DNA of 64,000 nt from JASGJS01 sp047601185 (GTDB lineage Bacteria > Pseudomonadota > Gammaproteobacteria > JAURND01). The translations under genes were made by a program, and so were the position numbers. Location of the stretch: NCBI GenBank assembly GCA_047601185.1, contig JASGJS010000001.1, forward strand, positions 868,001 through 932,000. Reading direction: 5' to 3'. The notes below the pieces were generated by a model, which worked only from the letters and a program-made list of their open reading frames with translations, was not told where the DNA came from and searched no databases. Position 1 is the stretch's first letter, and each line of letters opens with the position of its first letter. Positions 26,210 through 34,356 of this stretch are shown one piece after another.

Positions 26210-26336
26210 GGCAGCTGGAGAGGAGAACTGCCGTGTCAGGTTGTTTTTAAAGGCAAATCAAGCGCAACGAAGGGGAGCGTAGTGAGCCATTGCCGGAAAA
26301 AACAACCTGACACGGCAGTTCTCCTCTTCAGCTGCC
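26210..26336. repeat. Long hairpin D5 with an alternative core
   Basis: The arms, about 38 bp with one mismatch, start GGCAGCTGGAGAGGAGAACT and run to TCAGGTTGTTTTT. The outer boundary (TAAGCAA|GGCAGC and GCTGCC|GATTGGTGGCA) resembles the hairpin at 54269. The core differs: GGCAAATCAAGCGCAACG, GGAGCGTAGTGAGCCATTGCC, itself a small hairpin. It fills the rppH-ptsP gap. Confidence 0.8.
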
Positions 26337-26370
26337 GATTGGTGGCACATGATTATTGTGATGTATTCTT

Positions 26371-28650
26371 ATGTTAAATACTCTGCGACATATTATCCAA
26401 GAAGTGAACGCTGCCGAAAGCTTGCCGGAAGCGTTGGATATTGTCGTCAAAGGGGTGAACGAGGCGATTGGCACAGAGGCTTGTAGTGTATTTTTAGTCG
26501 ACGTTGAAAGGGGTGAGAATGTTTTAGTCGCTACTGAAGGCTTAAACAAAGATTTAATCGGTAAGATCCGCTTGAAACTTGGCGAAGGGTTGGTGGGATT
26601 GGTCTCTGAACGTGCCGAGCCTATCAATTTAGAGAACGCTTCCCTCCATCCAAAATATGTCCATGTTTCAGGTCTGGGAGAAGAAGCCCTGACGGCTTTC
26701 CTGGGTGTTCCCATTATCCATCAGCGGCAAGTTTTAGGCGTATTGGTAGTCTACCAACGTGCCAATCGCTGTTTTGATGAATCCGAAGAAGCGTTTTTAA
26801 TCACCTTATCTGCGCAGCTGGCTGGTGCTATTGCCTATTCCGTGGCTGTAGGGGCCGTAAAAGACTTCAATCGCAGTCAAGGTCGAGTGGTCCGAGATAA
26901 TATCTTAAGTGGATTACCTGCCGCGCCAGGCGTTGCGATTGGGCGAGCGGTAGTCGTTTATCCCTTGGCAGATTTAGCTGCCGTCCCTGACCGCAAGATC
27001 GAAATTGATGAAATTGACGCAGAAATTGAATTATTCCAGCAAGCGTTAACGGCTGCTCGCGAAAATATCCGCCACCTCAGCAAAAATATGGAGGCCAGTG
27101 GCCTGCCGGATGAGGAGCGCGCCTTATTTGATGCTTATGCGAAGATGCTGAATAGCGAAACGCTGATCCGCGAAATTGAAGAAGAGATTCGGGCAGGGCG
27201 TTGGGCGCAAGGTGCTTTAAAACATGTGACCGAAAAACATATTGCTCGCTTCGAAAATATGAATGATCCGTATTTAAAAGAGCGCGCGACCGATCTGAGA
27301 GACTTAGCGGAACGAATTTTATCACACTTGCAATCTCGTGAGGGCAGAGCCCCAAATTTTCCCGAAAAAACCATTTTAGTGGGGGAAGAAGTCACACCGG
27401 CCGCGTTAGCTGAAGTGCCTGAAGGACGTTTGGTCGGATTGGTCTCTGTCAGAGGTTCGATTAATTCTCACGTCGCGATTTTAGCGCGGGCGCTAGGCAT
27501 TCCCACCGTATTGAATGTCGAAGGCGTTAAAATCAGCCATCTAGAAGATGAAGAGCTGATTGTGGATGGCTATTACGGGCAAGTGTATCGTTCGCCTTCC
27601 CGTACCGTAAAACACGAATTTATCACATTGATGGAAGAAGAGCAGGAACTGGATCGGCAGCTTGATAAATTGCGTGATTTACCCGCTGAAACCCTGGATA
27701 ATCATACCGTAGAATTGTATGTGAATACCGGATTAGCGCCCGATATAGGTAAAGCTTTAAACGTAGGCGCGCAAGGGGTGGGGCTGTATCGAACCGAAGT
27801 CCCCTTTATGAGCCGAGATCGCTTTCCCAGTGAAGAGGAGCAGCGGGTGATTTATCATCAATTGCTGCGGGCATTTGCCCCACGTCCTGTTATTATGCGC
27901 ACGTTAGATGTGGGCGGCGACAAAGCGTTACCTTACTTTCCCGTGCAAGAAGATAATCCATTTTTGGGATGGCGCGGCATCCGCATTACCTTAGACCATC
28001 CTGAAATTTTATTGGTGCAGATGCGAGCGATGCTGCAAGCCAGCGAAGGGCTTGATAACCTGCAAATCATGTTTCCGATGATTACCACCGTGCCTGAAAC
28101 CGAGGAAGCTTTGCGGTTATTGAAGCAGGCCTATGAAGAAATTGTCACGGAAGGCTTCGCGGTCAAAATGCCAAAAATTGGGGTAATGTTGGAAGTGCCG
28201 TCTGCCGTGTATCAAGCGCAATTATTGGCCAAGCGGGTGGATTTTGTCTCGGTAGGTAGCAATGACTTAACCCAATATCTGCTGGCGGTCGACCGCAACA
28301 ATGCCCGTGTAGCGGCTTTATATGACAGCTTACATCCCGCCGTGTTGCGTGCACTGATGCAGGCCGTTGCCGGGGTCCATCGAGAAGGTAAAGAAATCAG
28401 TATTTGTGGTGAAATGGCGGGTGATCCCGCCGCGGTGGTGTTATTGATGGCAATGGGATTCGATAGTATGAGCATGAACGCCACCCGTTTTTCTCGGGTC
28501 AAATGGGTGATCCGCAAATTCACTTTAAAACGTGCCCGACAATTACTCGAAGAAGTTTTGATGATGGATGATGCCATTGAAATCCGCAATCATATGGAGT
28601 CTGCCTTAGAGGAAGAGGGGTTGGGTGGATTAATGCGAGCCGGGAAATGA
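26371..28650 (+). CDS. ptsP: PTS-Ntr phosphoenolpyruvate-protein phosphotransferase
   Basis: EI-Ntr passes phosphate from PEP to NPr in the nitrogen-related PTS, a regulatory chain. The 759-residue product has an N-terminal GAF domain (about 1-150). The EI swivelling domain carries the active His367 in SINSHVAILARALG. The C-terminal PEP-binding barrel has VGVMLEVPSAV-like (IGVMLEVPSAVYQ) and Cys679 in ICGEMAG. It follows rppH across a hairpin repeat and overlaps the next gene by four bases. Confidence 0.96.
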   Translation: MLNTLRHIIQEVNAAESLPEALDIVVKGVNEAIGTEACSVFLVDVERGENVLVATEGLNKDLIGKIRLKLGEGLVGLVSERAEPINLENASLHPKYVHVSGLGEEALTAFLGVPIIHQRQVLGVLVVYQRANRCFDESEEAFLITLSAQLAGAIAYSVAVGAVKDFNRSQGRVVRDNILSGLPAAPGVAIGRAVVVYPLADLAAVPDRKIEIDEIDAEIELFQQALTAARENIRHLSKNMEASGLPDEERALFDAYAKMLNSETLIREIEEEIRAGRWAQGALKHVTEKHIARFENMNDPYLKERATDLRDLAERILSHLQSREGRAPNFPEKTILVGEEVTPAALAEVPEGRLVGLVSVRGSINSHVAILARALGIPTVLNVEGVKISHLEDEELIVDGYYGQVYRSPSRTVKHEFITLMEEEQELDRQLDKLRDLPAETLDNHTVELYVNTGLAPDIGKALNVGAQGVGLYRTEVPFMSRDRFPSEEEQRVIYHQLLRAFAPRPVIMRTLDVGGDKALPYFPVQEDNPFLGWRGIRITLDHPEILLVQMRAMLQASEGLDNLQIMFPMITTVPETEEALRLLKQAYEEIVTEGFAVKMPKIGVMLEVPSAVYQAQLLAKRVDFVSVGSNDLTQYLLAVDRNNARVAALYDSLHPAVLRALMQAVAGVHREGKEISICGEMAGDPAAVVLLMAMGFDSMSMNATRFSRVKWVIRKFTLKRARQLLEEVLMMDDAIEIRNHMESALEEEGLGGLMRAGK

Positions 28651-29438
28651 TTCTAGTCTTTGAATATTTGTGTATTGGGGCTTTGGCCGGCCTGTTGGCA
28701 GGGTTGTTAGGGGTCGGGGGCGCTATACTGGTTGTGCCGGCACTATTGTGGATTTTTTCCACCCAGGTGCATTTCCCTGCCGACCAAATCATGCATTTTG
28801 TGGTTGGTACTTCCTTAGCTGCGACGATTGCTACCACATTATTTTCTTTACGTGCGCAATATCGAAAAGGTTTTGTCGTATGGTCACTGGTGGTAAAATT
28901 ACTGCCAGGTATTATCATCGGAGTGATTTTAGGAACGATATTGGCCCGCTTGTTAGATACTCATATATTACGAATATTATTTGGTGTTTTTATGATTTTG
29001 GTGGCGGTGCAAACTTTCTTTAAATTGAGAGAAAGTGTAAAACCACCGGGGCTACCGAGCTTAATGAATCGCGGGATTGCGACCACGACCATTGGCGTTT
29101 TTTCAGGTTTATTGGGGATTAGTGGCGGTGCATTGACCATCCCTTACCTGATTTACTTCAAATTGCCGATTCGTCAAGCGATGGGAGCGTCGACCGCGTG
29201 TGGTGTGATGATTGCTTTAGTGGGTACAATTAGTTTTATCCTATCGGGTTGGAGTGAAGGGCAGGCGATTCCTTGGTGCAGTGGGTTTGTGTATTGGCCA
29301 GCGGCTTTGTTGATTGCTGCTGCCAGCCCGTGGTTTGCCACCCTAGGGGCATCATTGTCGCATCGCTTACCCGTCAATGCTCTGCGTAAGATATTTGCAG
29401 GGTTTTTGTGCTTAGTGGGTTTGAATATGTTGTTGTAA
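28647..29438 (+). CDS. TauE/SafE family membrane transporter
   Basis: This 263-residue integral membrane protein has about eight segments. Two glycine-rich repeats mark the family: LAGLLAGLLGVGGAILVVPA near the start and IGVFSGLLGISGGALTIPYL in the middle. TauE/SafE proteins export sulfite or related small anions; the substrate here is unknown. It overlaps ptsP by ATGA, and this gene order before lgt-thyA is also known in pseudomonads. Confidence 0.9.
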   Translation: MILVFEYLCIGALAGLLAGLLGVGGAILVVPALLWIFSTQVHFPADQIMHFVVGTSLAATIATTLFSLRAQYRKGFVVWSLVVKLLPGIIIGVILGTILARLLDTHILRILFGVFMILVAVQTFFKLRESVKPPGLPSLMNRGIATTTIGVFSGLLGISGGALTIPYLIYFKLPIRQAMGASTACGVMIALVGTISFILSGWSEGQAIPWCSGFVYWPAALLIAAASPWFATLGASLSHRLPVNALRKIFAGFLCLVGLNMLL

Positions 29439-29483
29439 TACGATAGCAACCATTAAATAGGCTAAATATCTGAAAAGCGAGAC

Positions 29484-29700
29484 GACCTTAGAGCCTAATG
29501 TGCTACACAACCGGCAGCCATGAAGGGGGAGAGTACTTAAAGACACGCCGTGAATACGTCCCTGTAGGCTTCGCTTTTTCATCCATGAAAAAGAGAGTCT
29601 TTAAGTACTCTCCCCCTTCATGGCTGCCTTGCTTGAGTGCTAAATAGGACGATTTTAGATGACCAAACTTCAGCCCTATCAAGGTTTAGGTTCTAAGGTC
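29484..29700. repeat. Outer inverted repeat enclosing hairpin D2
   Basis: GACCTTAGAGCCTAA (29484-29498) pairs with TTAGGTTCTAAGGTC (29686-29700) with one mismatch, and is followed by TCGTGCCAAAT. The same boundary words flank the hairpin at 48051-48188 (GACCTTAGAGCC and GGTCTCGTGCCAAAT). Hairpin D2 therefore appears to sit inside a second element of this kind. Confidence 0.65.
29513..29628. repeat. Family D long hairpin, copy D2
   Basis: Perfect 32-bp arms (29513-29544 and 29597-29628) begin GGCAGCCATGAAGGGGGAGA. The core contains ACGCCGTGAATACGTCC, CTGTAGGCT and an inner hairpin CTTTTTCATCCATGAAAAAG. The core is shared with copies at 12375, 48051 and 54269; the arms are unique, apart from partial similarity to 54269. 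Confidence 0.88.
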
Positions 29701-29747
29701 TCGTGCCAAATCGTACTTAGAGGATTCATTTTCTTTTAGGAAAAAAT

Positions 29748-30554
29748 ATGCTGACTTACCCCAATATTAACCCTGTGGCCTTTCAGTTAGGCCCTATTAC
29801 TGTGCATTGGTATGGCTTGATGTATTTGCTGGGTTTTGCTTCTGCTTGGTTATTAGCCAATTATCGGGCCAGACGACCGCAAAGTGGCTGGACTACCGAT
29901 CAAGTCAGTGACCTGATTTTTTATTGTGCCGTGGGCGTGTTATTAGGAGGGCGGATAGGATATATGGTGTTTTACGACGCGCCTGCCTTGATCGCGAATC
30001 CCTTAAATTTATTTAAAGTTTGGCAAGGGGGTATGTCGTTTCATGGAGGGTTGCTAGGTGTCATCTTCAGCGTTTGGTTGTTTGCGCGCAAAACCCGCAA
30101 AGGTTTTTTTGTGGTGGGGGATTTTTTGGCACCTTTAGTGCCCTTGGGATTAGCCGCTGGTCGAATGGGCAATTTTATCAATGCCGAATTATGGGGGCGC
30201 GCCACCACCATGCCTTGGGGTCTCGTTTATCCTAAAGTCGATGCACTGCCTCGCCATCCTTCCGTCCTGTATGAATTTTTATTCGAAGGGATCGTATTAT
30301 TCCTAGTCGTATGGATTTATTCTGCTAAGCCTAGGCCTGTCAAAGCGGTCTCGGGTTTATTTTTATTAGGCTATGGCAGTTTCCGGTTTTTGATTGAATT
30401 TTTCCGTCAACCAGATAATCAATTGGGATTTGTGGCTTTTCATTGGTTGACGATGGGGCAATTGCTGTCCATCCCTATGATTATTTTTGGCGCAGCATTG
30501 ATGATGATGGCTTATAAATGCTGGAATGGCTGTGAGCTATCAGGAAACACTTAA
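29748..30554 (+). CDS. lgt: Prolipoprotein diacylglyceryl transferase
   Basis: Lgt adds diacylglycerol to the lipobox cysteine of prelipoproteins at the inner membrane. The 268-residue product has about seven membrane segments. The family motifs are present: HWYGLMYLLGF, MSFHGGLLGV with the essential histidine, and the signature GRMGNFINAELWGRATTMPW. It ends just before a pair of family-B repeats. Its likely clients here include the lipoprotein at 55805. Confidence 0.97.
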   Translation: MLTYPNINPVAFQLGPITVHWYGLMYLLGFASAWLLANYRARRPQSGWTTDQVSDLIFYCAVGVLLGGRIGYMVFYDAPALIANPLNLFKVWQGGMSFHGGLLGVIFSVWLFARKTRKGFFVVGDFLAPLVPLGLAAGRMGNFINAELWGRATTMPWGLVYPKVDALPRHPSVLYEFLFEGIVLFLVVWIYSAKPRPVKAVSGLFLLGYGSFRFLIEFFRQPDNQLGFVAFHWLTMGQLLSIPMIIFGAALMMMAYKCWNGCELSGNT

Positions 30555-30560
30555 AATTTT

Positions 30561-30714
30561 TGGTGTGGTGCCTTCTCCCCTTTTTTTGTGGGAGAAGGTG
30601 CCGATAGGCGGATGAGGGGGACTTACAAGTTCTTTTTGAAAGATTTTTTAACCCCCTCATCCGGCCTATTCGGCCACCTTCCCACCAGGGGAGAAGGGAA
30701 CCACCTCAAACTTT
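30561..30714. repeat. Two facing family B repeats between lgt and thyA
   Basis: A forward copy (30561-30632, GTGTGGTGCCTTCTCCCC to GATGAGGGGG) faces an inverted copy (30650-30714, CCCCCTCATCCGGCC to GGAACCACCTCAAAC). The two can pair with each other as well as folding singly, forming a large structure between two genes that are often co-transcribed in other species. Confidence 0.8.
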
Positions 30715-30768
30715 TGCAGGATTTCGATCTCTGTACTTGAATGGTTACGATTATTTTTAGGACATCCC

Positions 30769-31560
30769 ATGAAAACCTATTTAGACTTTCTCCGCACCAT
30801 CAAAGACCACGGTGTCCAAAAAAACGACCGAACCGGCGTCGGCACGCTCAGTCTATTTGGGTATGAAATGCGCTTTCCTTTAAGTGAAGGATTTCCCTTA
30901 GTCACCACCAAAAAACTCCATCTGAAAAGTGTGATTCATGAGTTGCTCTGGTTTCTCCAAGGCGACACCAACATCAACTATTTAAATGAAAATAAAGTGA
31001 CGATTTGGGATGAATGGGCGGATGATCAGGGTAATCTCGGGCCAATTTACGGTAAACAATGGCGAGCTTGGCATACGCCGCAAGGTGAGATCGATCAGCT
31101 GCAGCGGTTAATCCATGACATTAAAACCAATCCTGATTCGCGGCGCTTAATTGTCTCTGCGTGGAATGTCGGCGAATTAGATCAAATGGCGCTCCCGCCT
31201 TGCCATTTATTATTCCAATTTTATGTGGCGAATGGCACTTTATCGTGTAAATTAACCCAGCGCTCTGCGGACGCATTTCTGGGGGTGCCGTTCAATATCG
31301 CTTCGTATGCCTTATTAACCACCATGATTGCCGATCAATGCCAGTTATTACCCGGCGATTTTATTTGGTCCGGGGGCGATTGTCATATTTATCTCAATCA
31401 TTTGGAGCAGGTCGAAGAGCAATTACAACGCACGCCACTGCCATTGCCACAATTAAAAATTTTGCGTCGGCCGCCTTCATTATTTGAGTATCAGTATGAG
31501 GACTTCCTCATCGAAAATTATCAAGCCCACCCCAGTATCCGAGCGCCCATTGCCGTCTAA
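30769..31560 (+). CDS. thyA: Thymidylate synthase
   Basis: ThyA methylates dUMP to dTMP using methylenetetrahydrofolate. The 263-residue product has the nucleophile Cys145 in LPPCHLLFQF, the phosphate-binding RRLIVSAWN and the family segments RSADAFLGVPFNIASYA and GDCHIYLNH. It follows lgt as in E. coli and Pseudomonas. Its 3' end overlaps the rsmJ start by about 65 bp. Confidence 0.97.
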   Translation: MKTYLDFLRTIKDHGVQKNDRTGVGTLSLFGYEMRFPLSEGFPLVTTKKLHLKSVIHELLWFLQGDTNINYLNENKVTIWDEWADDQGNLGPIYGKQWRAWHTPQGEIDQLQRLIHDIKTNPDSRRLIVSAWNVGELDQMALPPCHLLFQFYVANGTLSCKLTQRSADAFLGVPFNIASYALLTTMIADQCQLLPGDFIWSGGDCHIYLNHLEQVEEQLQRTPLPLPQLKILRRPPSLFEYQYEDFLIENYQAHPSIRAPIAV

Positions 31561-32344
31561 TCTTGTTGCAGTCACGTGTTCTGTTGCAGAAGAAAATTTA
31601 CAGCAAGCGGCGCGGCAATTAGCTGAACGTTTAAAGTTACCGTATTGCACTCAACTTTCAGAAGATTACCGCTATTTTTTGACGGTAACCCCTGACAAAT
31701 TAATTTTGCAAATGCCAACCAGTGCGCATAAACCGGTATGTGTGGATTTTTTAAGTGCGCCCTTACAACACAGGCTGCGGTTTGGCGGCGGAGAGCTCAT
31801 TGCTAAAGCGGTGGGAGTCAAGCCTCAGCATAAACTGTCTGTGTTAGATCTCACAGCAGGATTTGGCACTGATGGTTTTATTCTGGCGCAATTGGGCTGT
31901 CAAGTACAATGGGTAGAGCGCTCTCCTTTGATTGCGGCGTTGTTAGAAGATGGATTGCGGCGATTACACCAAGTGAATCCTTCACTCTCTCTTCAATTAA
32001 TTGTAGACGATGCGCAAATCTATTTATCGCAACTTCCTGGAACTCAGCGGCCCGATGTGATTTATTTAGATCCCATGTTTCCTGAACGTAAAAAAACCGC
32101 GCTGAATAAATTATCCATGCGTATCTTGCAGGATTTAGTGGGTGAAGATACAGATGCGGCGCAGCTTTTGCCACTGGCTTTGCGCTGTGCTAAATCTCGC
32201 GTTGTAGTCAAACGCCCTAAACTGGCTGAACCACTAAATCACCAACAGCCGGATTTGGTGTTGAGTGGAAAAAGTGGGCGATTTGATGTGTATTTAGCGG
32301 GCAAGCTGCCCGCGCTCCCAGACTCCAGCCACGATCGTGCATAA
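31496..32344 (+). CDS. rsmJ: 16S rRNA (guanine1516-N2)-methyltransferase
   Basis: RsmJ methylates G1516 of 16S rRNA with S-adenosylmethionine. The middle and C-terminal parts match the family: RLRFGGGELIAKAVG, SVLDLTAGFGTDGFILAQLG (SAM site), VIYLDPMFPERKKTAL and VVKRPKLAEPL. The N-terminus is diverged; ATG 31496 is the best start, with another ATG at 31484. The normal C-terminal end (GRFDVY) runs into a REP sequence that encodes the final tail LAGKLPALPDSSHDRA, so the repeat has replaced the native stop. Confidence 0.88.
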   Translation: MRTSSSKIIKPTPVSERPLPSNLVAVTCSVAEENLQQAARQLAERLKLPYCTQLSEDYRYFLTVTPDKLILQMPTSAHKPVCVDFLSAPLQHRLRFGGGELIAKAVGVKPQHKLSVLDLTAGFGTDGFILAQLGCQVQWVERSPLIAALLEDGLRRLHQVNPSLSLQLIVDDAQIYLSQLPGTQRPDVIYLDPMFPERKKTALNKLSMRILQDLVGEDTDAAQLLPLALRCAKSRVVVKRPKLAEPLNHQQPDLVLSGKSGRFDVYLAGKLPALPDSSHDRA

Positions 32345-32670
32345 AGCATGTTCAAGCTAAGTTAAGGTAGAAGCTTTGAAAAGATGAGAAAAACGTATCC
32401 ATTCAGCACAACCTAAGGGAAGCTTGAGCTCATGTAAGGCAGGAGGCGTCGTCCCGGCATGGATGCCGGGATCCAGTTTACAAGGATGTAAAGTTTTGCT
32501 TCCTGCAGACTGGATCCCCGCATCCTGCGAGGACGACGCCTCCTGCCTATATTTTAAGTTCAAGCTTCCCTTAGAGTGTGCTGAATGGATACAGAAAAAC
32601 TTTTAAGATGAATGAACCACCAAACTCAGAAATGGCTGGAGCCTCTGGGAGCGCGGGCTGCTAGCCCGCT
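32296..32670. repeat. Family C paired REP, pair 2, split by a MITE
   Basis: The arms lie at 32296-32319 (AGCGGGCAAGCTGCCCGCGC) and 32647-32670 (GGGAGCGCGGGCTGCTAGCC). They extend inward by GACTCCAGCCA and TGGCTGGAGCCTC. The spacer has been enlarged by the MITE at 32395-32592. Without the MITE and one target copy the spacer aligns with that of the pair at 33234-33366. Confidence 0.8.
32395..32592. mobile_element. Family A MITE, copy 4, with exact 8-bp duplication
   Basis: This is a 198-bp element with terminal GTATCCATTCAGCACA and its exact complement. It is flanked on both sides by AGAAAAAC, a perfect 8-bp target-site duplication. The two inner palindromes are as in the 7386 copy, with a one-base deletion in one of them. 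It sits in the spacer of a REP pair. Confidence 0.9.
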
Positions 32671-32694
32671 AAATTTACATTGGAAATGACTATT

Positions 32695-33219
32695 ATGATT
32701 ATCTTAGACCGAGACGGCGTCATCAACGAAGACTCCCCTCACTTCATTAAAAACCCCGCCGAATGGCATCCCATCCCCGGGAGTTTAGAAGCCATCGCCG
32801 CTTTAAACCGCGCCGGCCATCAAGTGGTGGTGGCGACCAATCAATCTGGCATTGGTAGAGGGCTTTTCACGGAAGCGGATTTACAGCAAATCCATGACAA
32901 AATGCAACGTGCTTTAGCGGAAGTGGGCGGACATTTGGATGGCATTTTTTATTGCCCCCATCATCCTGACGCAGGGTGTGATTGTCGCAAACCTAAACCA
33001 GGTTTACTACACCAAATCGTCGCGCAATTTAATATCGATTTACGTCAAGCTGTATTAATTGGCGATGATGAGCGCGATATTGTATGCGCTCAAGCGGTCG
33101 AGTGTCCCGCAATTTTGGTCACAACGGGTAAAGGAAAAAATCATGTGGAGAAAGCCGCAAGTTGGAATCATGTAAGAGTGTTTAAAAATTTAGCGGAGGC
33201 TGCGCATGAATTCATCTAA
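32695..33219 (+). CDS. gmhB: D-glycero-beta-D-manno-heptose 1,7-bisphosphate 7-phosphatase
   Basis: GmhB removes a phosphate during ADP-heptose synthesis for LPS core. The HAD-IIIA protein has the nucleophile motif ILDRDGVINED, the second motif VVATNQSGIGRG, a zinc-binding loop CPHHPDAGCDCRKPKPG and LIGDDERDIVCA. Starts at 32680 and 32686 are also in frame; 32695 (174 residues) gives the usual short N-terminus before the motif. Both ends are bordered by REP sequences and no heptose partner is nearby. Confidence 0.92.
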   Translation: MIILDRDGVINEDSPHFIKNPAEWHPIPGSLEAIAALNRAGHQVVVATNQSGIGRGLFTEADLQQIHDKMQRALAEVGGHLDGIFYCPHHPDAGCDCRKPKPGLLHQIVAQFNIDLRQAVLIGDDERDIVCAQAVECPAILVTTGKGKNHVEKAASWNHVRVFKNLAEAAHEFI

Positions 33220-33233
33220 CTTGTTGTTTTTTA

Positions 33234-33366
33234 AGCGGGCTAGCAGCCCGCGCTCCCAGAATCTAGCCACTTTTTGGATTTGAGTCTTCTTCATCTTAAA
33301 GTCTTTCTCATCTTTAGCTATCATTTGAATGAAGCTCGAGTCTGGGAGCGCGGGCAGCTTGCCCGC
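33234..33366. repeat. Family C paired REP, pair 3
   Basis: The inverted arms are 33234-33257 and 33344-33366. The spacer contains, on the minus strand, AAGATGAGAAAGACTTTAAG. This corresponds to the interrupted sequence around the MITE in pair 2, making this an empty-site relative. The second arm ends one base before the stop codon of the minus-strand dehydrogenase gene. Confidence 0.8.
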
Positions 33367-33367
33367 A

Positions 33368-34336
33368 TTAAATCTTTACCTCATTGGTTACAATAACCTT
33401 CAAAGCCTTTCGTTCCTCTGCTTTTTTAAAAGCCTCTAACCCCTGCGCTAAAGGATAGTGCGCTTGAACTAAAGGAGACACCTGAATCAATTTATCCGCC
33501 AGCAATTGTAAAGCCGGTTTAAAGGGGCCGCATCTTGAGCCAATGAGTTGAATTTCATTGACGACAATTTGTGCCGCATCGATGGTCAATGGTGCAGCGT
33601 ATGTACTTTTTAAAACAATGCGGCCGCGGGGTTTGACGCTACGCAATGCCAATTGAGCCCCTTCAGGATTACCGGTGCATTCCACGACAACATCAAAATA
33701 CGCGGATCGAGCGGATGCCGCGTTAAATAGTTCGCCCGCAATACCCCACGTTGATAATAAATCAATTTTTTCCGGATTGCGGTCCATCACCAGCAATTCA
33801 CAGCCGCGCAATTTTAATGTTTGAGCAATTAATAATCCGAGCTTGCCAGCGCCCAGGACTAAAATTTTATCGTTAGGCTTGATGGATAATTGTTGTTGAA
33901 TTTCTAAAGCGGCTGCTAGGGGCTCAGTAAAAATCGCTTCGTCATTGGAAACGGTGTCAGGCACACAGTGTAAATTTTCAGGGGGTAATACTAAATATTC
34001 GGCGAAGGCGCCGTGATGATTAACGATGCCTAATACGGTGCGATTGGGACAATGGTTATGACAATGGCGTTGACACCATTCACATTGCCCACAGCCGACG
34101 TTGATTTCCCCCACCACTCTTTTGTGTAACAGATGAGCGGGCCCTTGTTCCACAATCCCCACAAACTCATGACCTAAAATCCCTTGATAAGGATAATAGC
34201 CTTTGACCAATTCTAAATCGGTATTGCAGATGCCGGCGTGTAAGACTTTGACTAAAGCTTCTCCTGAACTAGGTTTAGGAATGGCTAAGTCATGGCGTAA
34301 ACTTAATGTTTGGTTCTCTAACCAGATCCCTTGCAT
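33368..34336 (-). CDS. Zinc-dependent alcohol dehydrogenase family protein
   Basis: This is a medium-chain dehydrogenase of 322 residues. The catalytic zinc ligands are in AGICNTDLELVKGYYPYQGI followed by LGHEFVG. The structural zinc cysteines are in CGQCEWCQRHCHNHC. The NAD(P)-binding glycine motif is VLGAGKLGLLIAQ. The substrate is unknown. The ATG at 34336 has an AGGAG site five bases upstream; the reading frame opens further upstream but would enter the neighbouring gene. Confidence 0.88.
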   Translation of the reverse strand: MQGIWLENQTLSLRHDLAIPKPSSGEALVKVLHAGICNTDLELVKGYYPYQGILGHEFVGIVEQGPAHLLHKRVVGEINVGCGQCEWCQRHCHNHCPNRTVLGIVNHHGAFAEYLVLPPENLHCVPDTVSNDEAIFTEPLAAALEIQQQLSIKPNDKILVLGAGKLGLLIAQTLKLRGCELLVMDRNPEKIDLLSTWGIAGELFNAASARSAYFDVVVECTGNPEGAQLALRSVKPRGRIVLKSTYAAPLTIDAAQIVVNEIQLIGSRCGPFKPALQLLADKLIQVSPLVQAHYPLAQGLEAFKKAEERKALKVIVTNEVKI

Positions 34337-34356
34337 GTTAACTCCTGAATAAGAAA

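Noticed and set aside
29513..29628. Long hairpins considered as intrinsic terminators
   Set aside because: They lack a T-run, are far longer than needed, occur inside an operon and between divergent genes, and share an unpaired core, so termination does not explain them.
22931..33366. Regular palindromic repeats considered as a CRISPR array
   Set aside because: The repeats are not in tandem with uniform spacers, alternate in orientation and have no cas genes nearby.
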